Program-made: the position numbers and the translations under genes | Part shown: positions 16,771-26,257 of the stretch, in pieces | Position numbering within the stretch: position 1 is the stretch's first letter | Layout: the number at the start of each line of letters is the position of its first letter | The notes under the pieces: model-generated | Told to the model about the DNA's origin: nothing | The model's database searches: none | Seen by the model: the letters and a program-made list of their open reading frames with translations, nothing else | Assembly: GCA_002256395.1 (NCBI GenBank) | Contig: NKJG01000004.1 | Location: 248,001-312,000 of the forward strand | Source of the DNA: Bacteroidetes bacterium B1(2017) | GTDB lineage: Bacteria > Bacteroidota > Bacteroidia > UKL13-3 | Reading direction: 5' to 3' | Length of the DNA: 64,000 nucleotides

Positions 16771-18996
16771 TTATTCTACAATTATTTTATGAGTTAGGCT
16801 AGAATTACCCACTTTTAGGTTCACTAAGTAAATTCCTGAGTGTAAATTCAAGCTGTTTTTCTCTATCATTTGGTTTTGTGCACCCGCTGTTTGCACTCCA
16901 CTAAATACAGTTGCAATCTCTTTTCCTAAAATATCAAACAATTTAATCTCTACCTGCTCGCTGCTAACTAAATTGTAGCTTAAAGTTGTAGATACATTAA
17001 ACGGATTTGGTTGAGCCTTAAATTGAATAGCATCTGCTAAAGAGGCTTGGTTCAAACCTGTTGTTAATCCTAAATGTACATTATCTAAATAGAAGTTATT
17101 ACCACCAGCATATTTAAAATCAATTTTAAAGCGAACGTTGGCATTATTTGGAACTTTAGCTCCACTTAAGGTTACTGTTCTCCATTTGCTTTGATCCGCA
17201 GGGATAAAATTAACAGCGCTAGCAAGTGTTGCACTTGTACCAGTTCCGATGGTTGAAATGTTTGGAGTAGTAGCATCTGTATAGCTATCTCTTAAAATCC
17301 AAGTTTTACCACAATCAACCGAGGTATACACTTTTAATTCTTCTTGTGTTCTTCCTCCACCTACGTTTGCAGGTAAAGTAGATTGGGCAGTAGCATAGTT
17401 AAATGAGAAATAACCATTTGTAACGCCCGAAAAGTTAAAGCTTGGCGAAATTAATGAACTAATACTTCCTACAGATGCTTTTTGGTTGAATGGATCTTGA
17501 GGATATTTCATACTCGCATTTTGATTGTATGAAATTCCAAAACGCTCAAATTGGTTTTGATCATTTTCATATTTAAATGTCCAACCTTGTTCTTGCCAAT
17601 TATTTTGGTACCACCAATCAGCGCTATAATAGCCAGAAGGTAATGAAGCAGTGGCTGGCATAATGGTAATATATTTATTAAAGGTGCTTGTGTTGGTGCC
17701 ATTTGCACCGCTTACTTTTAATGTTACACTGTAATCTCCAGCATTATCATATTGAATAAGTGGTGGAGTTTTACCGGTGAAGGTAGAAGGTGTTCCTCCT
17801 TCAAATGTCCATTCCCAAGAGGTAATATTTCCGTTGTAAGAATAATCGTAGAATTGAATTTTGTTACCTGCACAAGTTAAAGTAGTAGGAGCATCAAACG
17901 CTGCAATAGGAGGGCAGGTAGGAGCGGTAGTTACATCCACACCTGTAGCGATTAAATTTTCTGGAGCCCAAAGACCTCTTCTGATATTATCTAAAACGGA
18001 GTGAATTCTAGCTTTTTGCTCTAAGGTGAACATATTGCTAGAGCAATTACCTTCAAAATAATCCATGTAGGCTTCTTGCATATCTGGCAAATCTGGTTTG
18101 TCTGTAGAGCAAGTGTTATAACTCTTATTATTACATGCGTTTCTTAAAGGAGCTGATGAGGTAGGGTTAAAATAGGTAGGAGGAGTATCCATTACACCAT
18201 CACCATCTAATCCACAGCTATCAGTAGAAATTTGGAATGGGTGATATAAGCCTAACCAGTGACCTGCTTCGTGTGTACATGTTGCATCGTTAACACCAAA
18301 ATAGGTACTCATTAACATTACACCATCTGTAGAAGCACCACCGCCAAAACCAAATGGGAATTGAGCATAACCGGCAATACCAATTGTATTTCCTTTGTTA
18401 ATTTGTTTAACAACCCACATGTTAAAATACTTCTTAGTATCCCACACGCTGGTCTTTTTTAATTCGTCGTTTCCTTTGTTTGTTAGTGGTGTATACACAC
18501 GCACAATACCATTGGTACAATTACCATTAGGATCTTTTTGAGCCAATCTAAATTCAACTTCAGCATCGGCAGCCAGCGTTTTATAATCGTAATAGTTTGA
18601 ATCTCCGTTTGGAGCCACAAACCAACCTTTTCTTCTGTAGGTGCTATCAGAATTTAAATTTCTGAAACTCTTATTTAAATAAGCAATTTCTGCTTTTACT
18701 TGTGCTTCGCTGATATTTTCGCCACCGTTTGCATGGAAAACATGCACCACAACTGGTATTATATATTTAGGTCCAGCTTTTTTTGCACCCGCTTGGGTCT
18801 TGTAATTTTCTGGATTGTAAGATTGCATAGCCTGTTTCATGTCGGCCTCAAATTTTTCTTTGGCAATCTTTAAATCAGGGTTTTGTTGAATCTGTGTAGC
18901 CAAATTTTCATCGGTTCCACAGGCTGCATTTTTCTGTTGCGCAAAGGCACCAAAAGTTGCAAATACAAAAGATCCAATCAGTAATAACTTTTTCAT
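16771..18996 (-). CDS. secreted M43 (pappalysin-like) metalloprotease with PKD domain and T9SS sorting domain
   Basis: A 741-aa protein. Signal peptide MKKLLLIGSFVFATFGAFAQ. The catalytic domain has HEAGHWLGLYH (near 241-251), the extended zinc motif of metzincins, with upstream GGASTDGVMLMSTYFG and a downstream Met-turn in MDYFEGNCSSNMFT, both typical of the M43 family. A PKD domain (near 370-450, WEWTFEGGTPSTF) and a beta-sandwich that may be carbohydrate- or protein-binding follow. The C terminus (QFKAQPNPFNVSTTLSYNL… GIYLVNLKVG) is a T9SS type A sorting domain. It is predicted to be secreted or attached to the cell surface. Confidence 0.88.
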   Translation of the reverse strand: MKKLLLIGSFVFATFGAFAQQKNAACGTDENLATQIQQNPDLKIAKEKFEADMKQAMQSYNPENYKTQAGAKKAGPKYIIPVVVHVFHANGGENISEAQVKAEIAYLNKSFRNLNSDSTYRRKGWFVAPNGDSNYYDYKTLAADAEVEFRLAQKDPNGNCTNGIVRVYTPLTNKGNDELKKTSVWDTKKYFNMWVVKQINKGNTIGIAGYAQFPFGFGGGASTDGVMLMSTYFGVNDATCTHEAGHWLGLYHPFQISTDSCGLDGDGVMDTPPTYFNPTSSAPLRNACNNKSYNTCSTDKPDLPDMQEAYMDYFEGNCSSNMFTLEQKARIHSVLDNIRRGLWAPENLIATGVDVTTAPTCPPIAAFDAPTTLTCAGNKIQFYDYSYNGNITSWEWTFEGGTPSTFTGKTPPLIQYDNAGDYSVTLKVSGANGTNTSTFNKYITIMPATASLPSGYYSADWWYQNNWQEQGWTFKYENDQNQFERFGISYNQNASMKYPQDPFNQKASVGSISSLISPSFNFSGVTNGYFSFNYATAQSTLPANVGGGRTQEELKVYTSVDCGKTWILRDSYTDATTPNISTIGTGTSATLASAVNFIPADQSKWRTVTLSGAKVPNNANVRFKIDFKYAGGNNFYLDNVHLGLTTGLNQASLADAIQFKAQPNPFNVSTTLSYNLVSSEQVEIKLFDILGKEIATVFSGVQTAGAQNQMIEKNSLNLHSGIYLVNLKVGNSSLTHKIIVE

Positions 18997-19155
18997 ATGT
19001 ATGTTAAGTTTTCTATTTTTCAGTTTATCAGTCGGTTCGAACCAAAATGCTATGTAAAATTCCTTTGGTTCGAGCCTACTTACCCATAAATTTGGGAAGG
19101 CAAAATAATAATTTTTTTAATAAGTCAATCCAATATTTGGCAAGGTTGCTTCAAA

Positions 19156-19650
19156 TTAGTCCCTTTTTTGTTCCCAAACCTCCATCTCGCTAAGTTTTGA
19201 GCCCTCAATTTTAAACCTTACAGCTGTGTTAACTTTCTGAAATCCATGTTGGCCGCAAGCTCCGGGGTTAATATGCATCCATTTGTTAACTGGGTCGCGC
19301 ATAACTCTTAAAATATGTGAATGTCCACAAACCATGAGGTCAATTTTTTGATTTTTCATAATTTTTCTAAATCCTGGAGAATATCTACCAGGATATCCTC
19401 CAATATGAATCATCAAAACCTTAACTTCTTCTACTTGAAAATAATTAATTTCGGGGCAAACACTTCTTATTTCTTGGCCATCAATATTTCCATATACACC
19501 TCTTAAAGGTTTAAATGCCTCTAATTTTCTTACCAGCTCAAAATTTCCCCAATCGCCAGCATGCCAAATTTCATCCACATCTTTAAAAAACTCAAACAGG
19601 GCAGGGTTCAAAAAGCCATGCGTATCACTTAAAATTCCAATTCTTCTCAT
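19156..19650 (-). CDS. YfcE/MJ0936-type metallophosphoesterase
   Basis: A 164-aa protein of normal length for the family. All metal-binding blocks are present: LSDTHG (7-12), HAGDWG (about 30-35), GNIDG, and CGHSHILR near 113-120, with a final His in HINPG. These small enzymes hydrolyse phosphodiesters such as cyclic nucleotides; the physiological substrate is not known. It is divergent from the rhomboid gene, with only 36 bp between starts. Confidence 0.88.
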   Translation of the reverse strand: MRRIGILSDTHGFLNPALFEFFKDVDEIWHAGDWGNFELVRKLEAFKPLRGVYGNIDGQEIRSVCPEINYFQVEEVKVLMIHIGGYPGRYSPGFRKIMKNQKIDLMVCGHSHILRVMRDPVNKWMHINPGACGQHGFQKVNTAVRFKIEGSKLSEMEVWEQKRD

Positions 19651-19686
19651 CTTTATTTAGCCAAAAAATTGTTTATTTGAACCCAC

Positions 19687-20283
19687 ATGTCAGAAGTAAA
19701 TTTAATCATCGTAGTAATTACTGCAATAATAAGTATTCAAGCGTTTAGCAATTCACAATTGATGCACAAACTTATTTTTAATCCATATACCATTGCGCAA
19801 CGTAAAGAGTGGTATAGATTTATAAGCTCAGGGTTTTTACACGCAGATTGGATGCATCTTGGGATTAATATGTTTGTGCTCTTTAATTTTGGTTCGGTAG
19901 TTATCCATTATTACAGCTACTTCTTTGGTTTGCAGGCGGGCCCATGGATGTATTTAGTATTGTATATTAGTAGTATTGCCGCTGCCAATGCAACAACTTA
20001 TTATAGAAATCAACATAATCCTGGATATAATTCCTTAGGGGCTTCAGGAGCTGTTTCGGCAATTGTGTTTGTAAGTATATTGTTTGAACCTATGACCAAA
20101 TTTTATTTTGGCATACCAGGCTTTTTGTTTGGCATTGCTTATTTAGCCTATTCTCAATATGCTGCTCAAAGAAGTGGAGATAATATTAACCATGAGGCCC
20201 ATTTATATGGCGCTATTTATGGAATTGTTTTTACACTGGTGTTTAAACCCCAGGTGTTTAAATTTTTCTTGAGCCAGTTTTAA
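19687..20283 (+). CDS. rhomboid-family intramembrane serine protease
   Basis: A 198-aa protein with about six membrane segments. The catalytic dyad is visible: Ser120 in LGASGA and His172 in NHEAHLYGAIYG. The conserved HADWMHLGINM (52-62) of the L1 loop and TM2 precedes them. Rhomboids cut transmembrane helices in the lipid bilayer. Its stop codon overlaps that of the convergent gene by 3 nt. Confidence 0.88.
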   Translation: MSEVNLIIVVITAIISIQAFSNSQLMHKLIFNPYTIAQRKEWYRFISSGFLHADWMHLGINMFVLFNFGSVVIHYYSYFFGLQAGPWMYLVLYISSIAAANATTYYRNQHNPGYNSLGASGAVSAIVFVSILFEPMTKFYFGIPGFLFGIAYLAYSQYAAQRSGDNINHEAHLYGAIYGIVFTLVFKPQVFKFFLSQF

Positions 20284-20840
20284 AACATAAAACCAATTCT
20301 AATCATCCACGGGCTAGCGTATAGGCTTTGGCTAGAATGCAAAACATCGTAAAGCACATACACTTGAGCGCCACTGCTTCCTAAGCCACCTCCAACAAAA
20401 AGTTGGTTGGTCCATGTACGTTCGGTAATACTTATTTGATGGTTTATGGGTTGGTATTCTGCATGTAAAAAAATTTGAGGAATTAGGCTTTGCCTTACAA
20501 ATACAATTGGCCCGTAAGCGCTTGTAGAGTAGGTTTTACCACCTATATTATTTGATTGATAAATATATGTAAAACCAAGACCTGCAATGGTTTTTGGATA
20601 AACTTTGTATCCCACCATAGGTTGAGCCAAAACATAAGAATAATTGGTATTAAAAGCAGCTCCTACATTTCCTCCATAAACCAATTTGCTTGGGTCGAAC
20701 CCAGTTTTATTTTTCTCGTAGGCCTTTAGTTGTTCTTGTTTTTTCGATTCTTCTTCATCCAATTGCTTCATCTTGCGCTGAGCCATGCTTGGAAGCCATA
20801 AAAGGCCAAAAGTGATTAGTAGGATGGAATATTTTTTCAT
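20280..20840 (-). CDS. hypothetical outer-membrane or periplasmic protein
   Basis: A 186-aa protein read from ATG 20840, which puts a signal peptide (MKKYSILLITFGLLWLPSMAQ) at the N terminus. A charged linker (KMKQLDEEESKKQEQLKAYE) follows, then amphipathic strands ending in IRIGFMF. A terminal Phe after alternating residues fits a small beta-barrel, but the family is not recognised. It converges with the rhomboid gene and is divergent from serC. Confidence 0.6.
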   Translation of the reverse strand: MKKYSILLITFGLLWLPSMAQRKMKQLDEEESKKQEQLKAYEKNKTGFDPSKLVYGGNVGAAFNTNYSYVLAQPMVGYKVYPKTIAGLGFTYIYQSNNIGGKTYSTSAYGPIVFVRQSLIPQIFLHAEYQPINHQISITERTWTNQLFVGGGLGSSGAQVYVLYDVLHSSQSLYASPWMIRIGFMF

Positions 20841-20920
20841 GTTGGGCAAAAATAAAATAATTTAATGGATAAAATTCGCCTAAGGTTTTATTAATTCGCA
20901 TTGCTATTAACGCAAATCAT

Positions 20921-21997
20921 ATGAGCAAAGTACATAATTTTTCTGCCGGACCGGCAATTCTTCCCCAATCGGCTATTGACGCCAGTGTAGAAGCACTTCA
21001 AAATTTTTCGGGAACTGGCCTTTCCCTTATCGAAGTATCACACCGTAGCAAAGAATACGAAGCAGTTGTGAACGAAGCCACCCAATTAGTGAAAGATATT
21101 TTACACTTAGGCGACGATTACGCTGTCATTTTTCTTCAAGGTGGGGCTAGTCTTCAATTTGATATGATTCCGATGAATTTCTTGAGCCCAGGTAAAACTG
21201 CTGCTTATGTGAATACGGGTGTTTGGGCAGGTAGAGCCATAAAAGAGGCCAAAATGTTTGGTGAGGTGAATGTACTCGCGAGTAGTGAGGAGAAAAACTT
21301 TAACTATATTCCTAAAGATTATACCATACCTTCAGATGCTGCTTATTACCATTGTACAAGCAACAATACTATTTATGGTACCGAAATGTTTGAATTCCCA
21401 GAATCGCCCGTACCAATGATTTGCGATATGAGTTCAGATATTTTTAGCAGACCTTTTGATGCAACTAAATTTGATATGATTTATGCTGGTGCTCAAAAAA
21501 ATATGGGTCCTGCTGGAACTACCTTGGTTATAATAAAGAATTCGTTTTTAGAAAAGGCAAATGCAAAAGTGCCTACCATGTTAAATTATAAAATACATGT
21601 TGAAAATGGTAGCATGTATAATACACCAAGTGTATTTGCCATTTTTGTTTGTATGCATACTTTGCGTTGGATTAAATCTATTGGTCTTGAAGCAATGGAA
21701 ATTCGCAACAAAGGCAAGGCAGATATGTTATATGCTGAAATTGATAGAAACCATCTTTTTGTTGGAACAGTTGCCAAAGAAGATCGTAGCAGAATGAATG
21801 TGAATTTTGTTTTAAACGATAAGAGCCAAGAAGAAGCCTTCTTGAAATTCTGTAAAGAAAGAAATTTAAGTGGATTAAAAGGCCATCGCTCGGTAGGAGG
21901 CTTACGTGCTTCTTTATACAATGCATTAGAACTTGAAAGCGTTGCCGCCTTGGTTCAAGCCATGCAAGATTTCGAAAAATCTACTTCGATAAACTAA
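20921..21997 (+). CDS. serC: phosphoserine aminotransferase
   Basis: A 358-aa protein, the usual SerC length. The N terminus HNFSAGPAILPQSAI is diagnostic. QGGASLQFDMIPMNF binds the cofactor, and the PLP lysine lies in IYAGAQKNMGPAGTTLVI. The C-terminal GHRSVGGLRASLYNALE is also characteristic. It converts 3-phosphohydroxypyruvate to phosphoserine, the second step of serine synthesis, and may act in pyridoxine synthesis. serA, the preceding step, follows 75 nt downstream. Confidence 0.95.
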   Translation: MSKVHNFSAGPAILPQSAIDASVEALQNFSGTGLSLIEVSHRSKEYEAVVNEATQLVKDILHLGDDYAVIFLQGGASLQFDMIPMNFLSPGKTAAYVNTGVWAGRAIKEAKMFGEVNVLASSEEKNFNYIPKDYTIPSDAAYYHCTSNNTIYGTEMFEFPESPVPMICDMSSDIFSRPFDATKFDMIYAGAQKNMGPAGTTLVIIKNSFLEKANAKVPTMLNYKIHVENGSMYNTPSVFAIFVCMHTLRWIKSIGLEAMEIRNKGKADMLYAEIDRNHLFVGTVAKEDRSRMNVNFVLNDKSQEEAFLKFCKERNLSGLKGHRSVGGLRASLYNALELESVAALVQAMQDFEKSTSIN

Positions 21998-22004
21998 ATG
22001 ACCC

Positions 22005-22072
22005 AATAACTCATACCTCCCCTTCGATAAACTCAGGGACCTTATAATTCATAACTCATAATTCATACTTTG
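22005..22072. repeat. word-like degenerate repeat in the serC-serA spacer
   Basis: The spacer carries repeated near-identical words: AACTCATA, AATTCATA, AACTCATA and AATTCATA, ending directly before the serA start codon, with an unrelated insert (CCCTTCGATAAACTCAGGGA) in the middle. It resembles other word-like spacers in this window. Function is unknown. Confidence 0.6.
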
Positions 22073-23038
22073 ATGATAAAAATTTTAGCCAATGATGGCA
22101 TTGATGCAAGTGGTAAAGCCATTTTAGAAGCTGCCGGTTTTGAAGTAATTACTGAAAAAATTGCTCAGGAGGATTTAGCTTCTCAATTAAATAATTTTGA
22201 CGCCATTTTGGTTCGCTCTGCCACCAAAGTTAGAAAAGATTTAATGGATGCTTGTCCTAATTTAAAACTAATTGGTAGAGGTGGTGTAGGTATGGATAAT
22301 ATAGATGTGGATCATGCCAAACAAAAAGGAATTAAAGTCATCAATACTCCAGCATCTTCCTCGATAAGTGTTGCCGAACTGGTATTTGCGCACTTATTTA
22401 CTGGTATTCGTTTTTTACAATATACCAACAGAATTATGCCAGGCGAAGGGAATACTCGTTTTGGTGAATTAAAGAAAGTTGCCTCCAATGCAATTGAATT
22501 GCAAGGCAAAACCATGGGTATTTATGGCTTTGGCCGTATTGGCCAAGAAGCGGCAAAAATTGCCATTGGCTTAGGTATGAAAGTTCTTGCTTTTGATCCA
22601 TACGTAGATAAAGTTGAGTTGATTTTAAACTTACCCATGTTGGGTGCTAACTCTCGCCAAAAAGTTGTTATAAATACAGTTTCAGAACAATCTGTTATAA
22701 CTCAAAGTGATTTTATAACCTTTCATATTCCATTTAACGAAGGAGAGAAAGCTCCTATCAATGGGGAGGTAATTGCTCGCATGAAAAAGGGAGTTGGTTT
22801 GGTTAACTGCTCAAGAGGTGGTGTAATTGATGAGGCCGATTTATTGGCAGCTTTAAATAGTGGTCAGGTTTCTTTTGCAGGCCTTGATGTATTTGCGAAA
22901 GAACCACCTGTAAACATGGATATTTTACAACACGATCATGTGTCCTTAAGTCCACATGTAGGAGGTAGTACCAAAGAAGCTCAAAACAGAATTAGTATTG
23001 AGTTAGCCGAGAAGGTTATAGAGTTTTTTAAGAAATAA
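22073..23038 (+). CDS. serA: D-3-phosphoglycerate dehydrogenase, short form
   Basis: A 321-aa protein read from ATG 22073. It has the D-2-hydroxyacid dehydrogenase fold: NAD-binding GFGRIG (near 155), catalytic Arg in [10 protein letters not shown], Glu in GLDVFAKEP and His in [12 protein letters not shown]. There is no C-terminal ACT domain, so the enzyme lacks the usual serine-feedback domain. Its position after serC supports serine synthesis rather than another hydroxyacid. Confidence 0.88.
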   Translation: MIKILANDGIDASGKAILEAAGFEVITEKIAQEDLASQLNNFDAILVRSATKVRKDLMDACPNLKLIGRGGVGMDNIDVDHAKQKGIKVINTPASSSISVAELVFAHLFTGIRFLQYTNRIMPGEGNTRFGELKKVASNAIELQGKTMGIYGFGRIGQEAAKIAIGLGMKVLAFDPYVDKVELILNLPMLGANSRQKVVINTVSEQSVITQSDFITFHIPFNEGEKAPINGEVIARMKKGVGLVNCSRGGVIDEADLLAALNSGQVSFAGLDVFAKEPPVNMDILQHDHVSLSPHVGGSTKEAQNRISIELAEKVIEFFKK

Positions 23039-23055
23039 ACTAAAAAGCAGGATTT

Positions 23056-24303
23056 ATGGCTAAAGTAAAACCTTTTGCAGCATTGCGTCCTGCCAAAGAA
23101 AAAGCAGGCGAGGTTAGTGCACCTCCTTTCGATTCTGGATCTAAGGAGCAAGCGTATTATGAAATTACGCATAATCCTATTTCGTATTTACATGTAGTAA
23201 AACCGTATTTGCATTTTAAAGGCGAACGTAAAAATCCTGAAAAACATTTTCCTATAGGGCTTGAGTATTTAAAGAAATTTATTGCTGATGGCTTATTGAT
23301 TAAAGATGAAAAGCCTGTTTTTTATATCTATCGATTAATTAAGGGTAGCCAAGCATACGCTGGTATTATTGCCATGGCCAGTGTTGATGATTATTATAAT
23401 GATAATATCCTTAAGCACGAAAATACCCTTACCGATAAGCAAAATGAAATTGCAGAGCATATTCATTTTTACAAAAATTTAGGAAACCCTGTTTTACTAA
23501 CTTACCCCGACGATCAAAGTATTGATTTACTATTAAATCAATATATTTTGAGACATGTTCCCGAATATAATTTTATTAGTCACGATCAAATAAAGCACAA
23601 TCTTTGGGTAGTTACTGAGGAAAAGGATATTGAATTATTGGAAACTCGTTTCGAGGCAATTGATAAATTATACATTGCCGATGGACACCATAGAACAGCA
23701 GGTTCGGCAGCCTTTTGCGAGATTATGCGAAAAGAAAATCCGAACTATACAGGTGAAGAAACTTTTAACTATTTTCCTGTTTGTTTAATTCCATTTAGTA
23801 AGCTCACTATTTTTGAATACCATAGGTTGGTAAGAGATAAGGCTAAGGTAGACGATAAACATTTCTTAGAACAAATAAAGCAGTATTTTGAGGCAATCCC
23901 TAGTGGGCATTTGCCGGTTCAACCCTTGAATAAAAGAGAGTTTGGAATATACTTTCATGGCAAGGCCTACTTACTATTATTGAAGGAAGAATTTGCCTCT
24001 CAAATTGAAGGTACTTTAGATGCTTTAGATGTAAGTATTGTTGAGAAATTTATCCTTCAAAATATCTTTCAAATTAAAGACAGTAAAACAGATCATAGAT
24101 TAAGTTTTATGGACGGTGGAAAAGGTATTGGGCATTTGCAAGAGGTGGTTGATAATGGAGAGTTTGATTTGGCTATTACCCTTTATCCAACAAGTATTGA
24201 GGAGGTAAAACAAGTGGCAGAAGAAAAGTTAATTATGCCACCAAAATCAACTTGGATTGAACCCAAAATAAGAACAGGATTAATTATTTTGGATCATGCA
24301 TAA
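23056..24303 (+). CDS. DUF1015-family protein
   Basis: A 415-aa protein. DUF1015 signatures are visible: an N-terminal VKPFAALRPAKEKAGEVSAPPFD block, NPISYLHVVKP, LYIADGHHRTAGSA near 210-225, and FMDGGKGIGHLQEVVD near the end. The family is common near serA/serC in Bacteroidota and other phyla but its biochemistry is unsettled. It starts 17 nt after serA and overlaps mazG by 8 nt, so a serC-serA-DUF1015-mazG message is likely. Confidence 0.85.
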   Translation: MAKVKPFAALRPAKEKAGEVSAPPFDSGSKEQAYYEITHNPISYLHVVKPYLHFKGERKNPEKHFPIGLEYLKKFIADGLLIKDEKPVFYIYRLIKGSQAYAGIIAMASVDDYYNDNILKHENTLTDKQNEIAEHIHFYKNLGNPVLLTYPDDQSIDLLLNQYILRHVPEYNFISHDQIKHNLWVVTEEKDIELLETRFEAIDKLYIADGHHRTAGSAAFCEIMRKENPNYTGEETFNYFPVCLIPFSKLTIFEYHRLVRDKAKVDDKHFLEQIKQYFEAIPSGHLPVQPLNKREFGIYFHGKAYLLLLKEEFASQIEGTLDALDVSIVEKFILQNIFQIKDSKTDHRLSFMDGGKGIGHLQEVVDNGEFDLAITLYPTSIEEVKQVAEEKLIMPPKSTWIEPKIRTGLIILDHA

Positions 24304-25081
24304 TTTAAATAGTAGGGAAGAAAAACTAGCAGCTTTTGGAAGGTTGCTAGATATAATGGATGAACTAAGAGAAAAGTGTCCTTGGGATAAAAAACAAACC
24401 TTAGATAGCTTAAGACATTTAACCATTGAGGAAACCTATGAGTTAACCGATGCCATTATAAAAAACGACCTACCCGAACTTAAAAAAGAGCTTGGTGATG
24501 TATTGTTGCATATTGTTTTTTATGCCCGTATTACCAGCGAAATGGAGCAATTTGACATTGCCGATATTATTCATACACTTTGCGAAAAACTTATTGTACG
24601 TCACCCACATATTTATGGGGATGTGAAGGTTGAAAATGAAGCCCAAGTGAAGGAAAATTGGGAGCAAATAAAATTGAAAGAGGGCAATAAATCTGTATTA
24701 AGTGGTGTTTCAAAAGGAGCACCTTCACTCGTGAAAGCTTTACGTATGCAAGATAAAGCTTCGCAGGTTGGTTTTGATTGGGAAACTAGTGAGCAAGTTT
24801 GGGGAAAGGTTCACGAAGAATTGCAGGAGTTAAAAGACGAATTAGATAAGCCAAATAATAAGGATAAATCGGAACGAGAATTTGGCGATTTGTTATTTGC
24901 CTTAATAAATTTAGCACGCAAATCTGGATTGAACCCAGATGATGCTTTAGAACATACCAACCAAAAGTTTTTAACTAGATTTATGTTTATTGAGGAGCGA
25001 GCTAAACAACTAGATAAAAAGTTAACCGATATGAGCTTGGCCGAAATGGATGCCATTTGGAATGAAGCCAAGAAGAATTAA
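24296..25081 (+). CDS. mazG: nucleoside triphosphate pyrophosphohydrolase MazG
   Basis: A 261-aa protein with two MazG helical domains. The first has CPWDKKQTLDSLRHLTIEETYEL and KKELGDVLLHIVFYA, giving the ExxE and ExxD metal ligands (about residues 29-75). The second has EELQELKDEL and EREFGDLLFALINLARKSG (about 170-205). The family hydrolyses NTPs to NMP and PPi and removes damaged nucleotides. Its start codon overlaps the end of the DUF1015 gene. Confidence 0.92.
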   Translation: MHNLNSREEKLAAFGRLLDIMDELREKCPWDKKQTLDSLRHLTIEETYELTDAIIKNDLPELKKELGDVLLHIVFYARITSEMEQFDIADIIHTLCEKLIVRHPHIYGDVKVENEAQVKENWEQIKLKEGNKSVLSGVSKGAPSLVKALRMQDKASQVGFDWETSEQVWGKVHEELQELKDELDKPNNKDKSEREFGDLLFALINLARKSGLNPDDALEHTNQKFLTRFMFIEERAKQLDKKLTDMSLAEMDAIWNEAKKN

Positions 25082-25101
25082 TCGGATCTGAAATTCACCT
25101 T

Positions 25102-25118
25102 TCGCTAATAGTTAGCGA
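25102..25118. other. small inverted repeat after mazG
   Basis: TCGCTAA and TTAGCGA form a perfect 7-bp hairpin with a 3-nt loop, 20 nt after the mazG stop. A T run begins about 12 nt further on, too far for a standard terminator. It may be a weak terminator or a protein-binding site. Confidence 0.4.
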
Positions 25119-25202
25119 GTTAAATCACTTTTTTTCTTTGTATTGTCAAAATCCTAGAATTATTTGGATATCCACGCATCTTTCATGTAAAATTGAAGGA
25201 TT

Positions 25203-25520
25203 ATGGTAAGTAAAATAACGGATGAACAATTTGCTGCACATTTAGCAGAAAAGGAGAATGTTATAGTTAAGTTTTATGCCGACTGGTGTGGGAGTTGCCG
25301 GTTGTTTGCACCCAAATTTACCAAATTAAGTAATAAGGAAGAATATCAAAATATTTCCTTTTTAGAGATTAATGCCGAGGAGAATCCGGAAGCTAGAAAA
25401 TTGGCAGGGGTAAATAATTTGCCTTTTTTTGCCACTTTTAAGAATGGCACTTTGGTTCAGGGCGATACAACAGCCAAGGAAGAATCTGTAGAGAAAATGA
25501 TTCAAAATTTAGGTGTCTAA
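25203..25520 (+). CDS. thioredoxin-family protein
   Basis: A 105-aa protein with a single thioredoxin fold. The redox motif WCGSC (Cys29, Cys32) sits in KFYADWCGSCRLFAPKF, and the cis-Pro lies in VNNLPFFATF. There is no signal peptide, so it is cytoplasmic. The CGSC active site differs from classical CGPC. It is followed by a small gene 4 nt away and then by the nuo operon. Confidence 0.85.
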   Translation: MVSKITDEQFAAHLAEKENVIVKFYADWCGSCRLFAPKFTKLSNKEEYQNISFLEINAEENPEARKLAGVNNLPFFATFKNGTLVQGDTTAKEESVEKMIQNLGV

Positions 25521-25524
25521 TGTT

Positions 25525-25767
25525 ATGAAATTACCTGTTATAAAAAGTTTGGCTGAAACAAAAACACTTCCCGAATTGAAGGCAGCTGAAGAAAGTTTAT
25601 GTGAAGGAAATGAGTTACCATTTGAAGTAGGTGGAGACGACGAAGGAGAGCAACTCACACACATTTTGGGGGCAATTGACATTTTAGAACGAGTAGAAAA
25701 GGAGCAAATTGACGTGAAAACCGCCACTAGAGCGTTTTTTGAACGTGTAAGAAACTCTATTTCATAG
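25525..25767 (+). CDS. small acidic conserved-looking protein (possibly DUF6952)
   Basis: An 80-aa protein read from ATG 25525, giving MKLPVIKSLAETKTLPELKA. It is helical and acidic, with a GDDEGEQLTHILGAIDIL segment and no Cys. I recall small MKLPVI-type proteins paired with a thioredoxin-family gene in Bacteroidota (DUF6952), but the assignment is from memory. The 4-nt gap means it is co-translated with the thioredoxin gene. Confidence 0.6.
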   Translation: MKLPVIKSLAETKTLPELKAAEESLCEGNELPFEVGGDDEGEQLTHILGAIDILERVEKEQIDVKTATRAFFERVRNSIS

Positions 25768-25835
25768 CTTTATAAATGCTGAAATAAATTACAATAAAAT
25801 CTGATATAAATCAGTCTGGAATAAGGGATAAAATC

Positions 25836-25843
25836 TATTTTTG
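25836..25843 (+). promoter_or_regulatory. candidate nuo operon promoter (-7 element TATTTTTG)
   Basis: TATTTTTG fits the Bacteroidota TAnnTTTG -7 element and lies 22 nt upstream of the nuoA start codon, directly after the small acidic gene. A matching -33 TTTG is not clear (TCTG at 25815-25818). Confidence 0.5.
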
Positions 25844-25865
25844 CGAGGCTTTTTAAAGAATACGT

Positions 25866-26228
25866 ATGTCAACATCTATCGATTATTTTGCAATCTTCAT
25901 GCAGTTCTTAGTAGCTGCAGGGTTTGTTGTTTTTGCCATGGTCGTTTCACACATGGCTGGTCCCAAAAGGAAAACACATGATAAGTTGGAAGTTTTTGAA
26001 TGTGGTATCGATTCTACGGGAAATGCTCGTATGCCATTTTCAATTCGTTATTTCCTAACAGCCATCTTGTTTGTGATGTTTGATGTGGAAGTAATTTTTA
26101 TGTATCCATGGGCAGTGAACTTTAAAGCGCTAGGCTCAGCAGGATTTATTGAAATGTTATTGTTTGTAAGCACCTTACTATTAGGCTTTGTTTACATTCT
26201 TAAAAAAGGCGCCTTAAAATGGGAGTAA
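25866..26228 (+). CDS. nuoA: NADH-quinone oxidoreductase subunit A
   Basis: A 120-aa protein with three membrane helices. The conserved loop KLEVFECGIDSTGNARMPFSIRYF (ECG motif) and FDVEVIFMYPWA are diagnostic of NuoA/ND3. It sits in the membrane arm of complex I next to the quinone site, where the loop Cys senses the active or deactive state. First gene of the nuo operon. Confidence 0.96.
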   Translation: MSTSIDYFAIFMQFLVAAGFVVFAMVVSHMAGPKRKTHDKLEVFECGIDSTGNARMPFSIRYFLTAILFVMFDVEVIFMYPWAVNFKALGSAGFIEMLLFVSTLLLGFVYILKKGALKWE

Positions 26229-26257
26229 TATCCCACATTAAATTTTAACAGAAGAAT

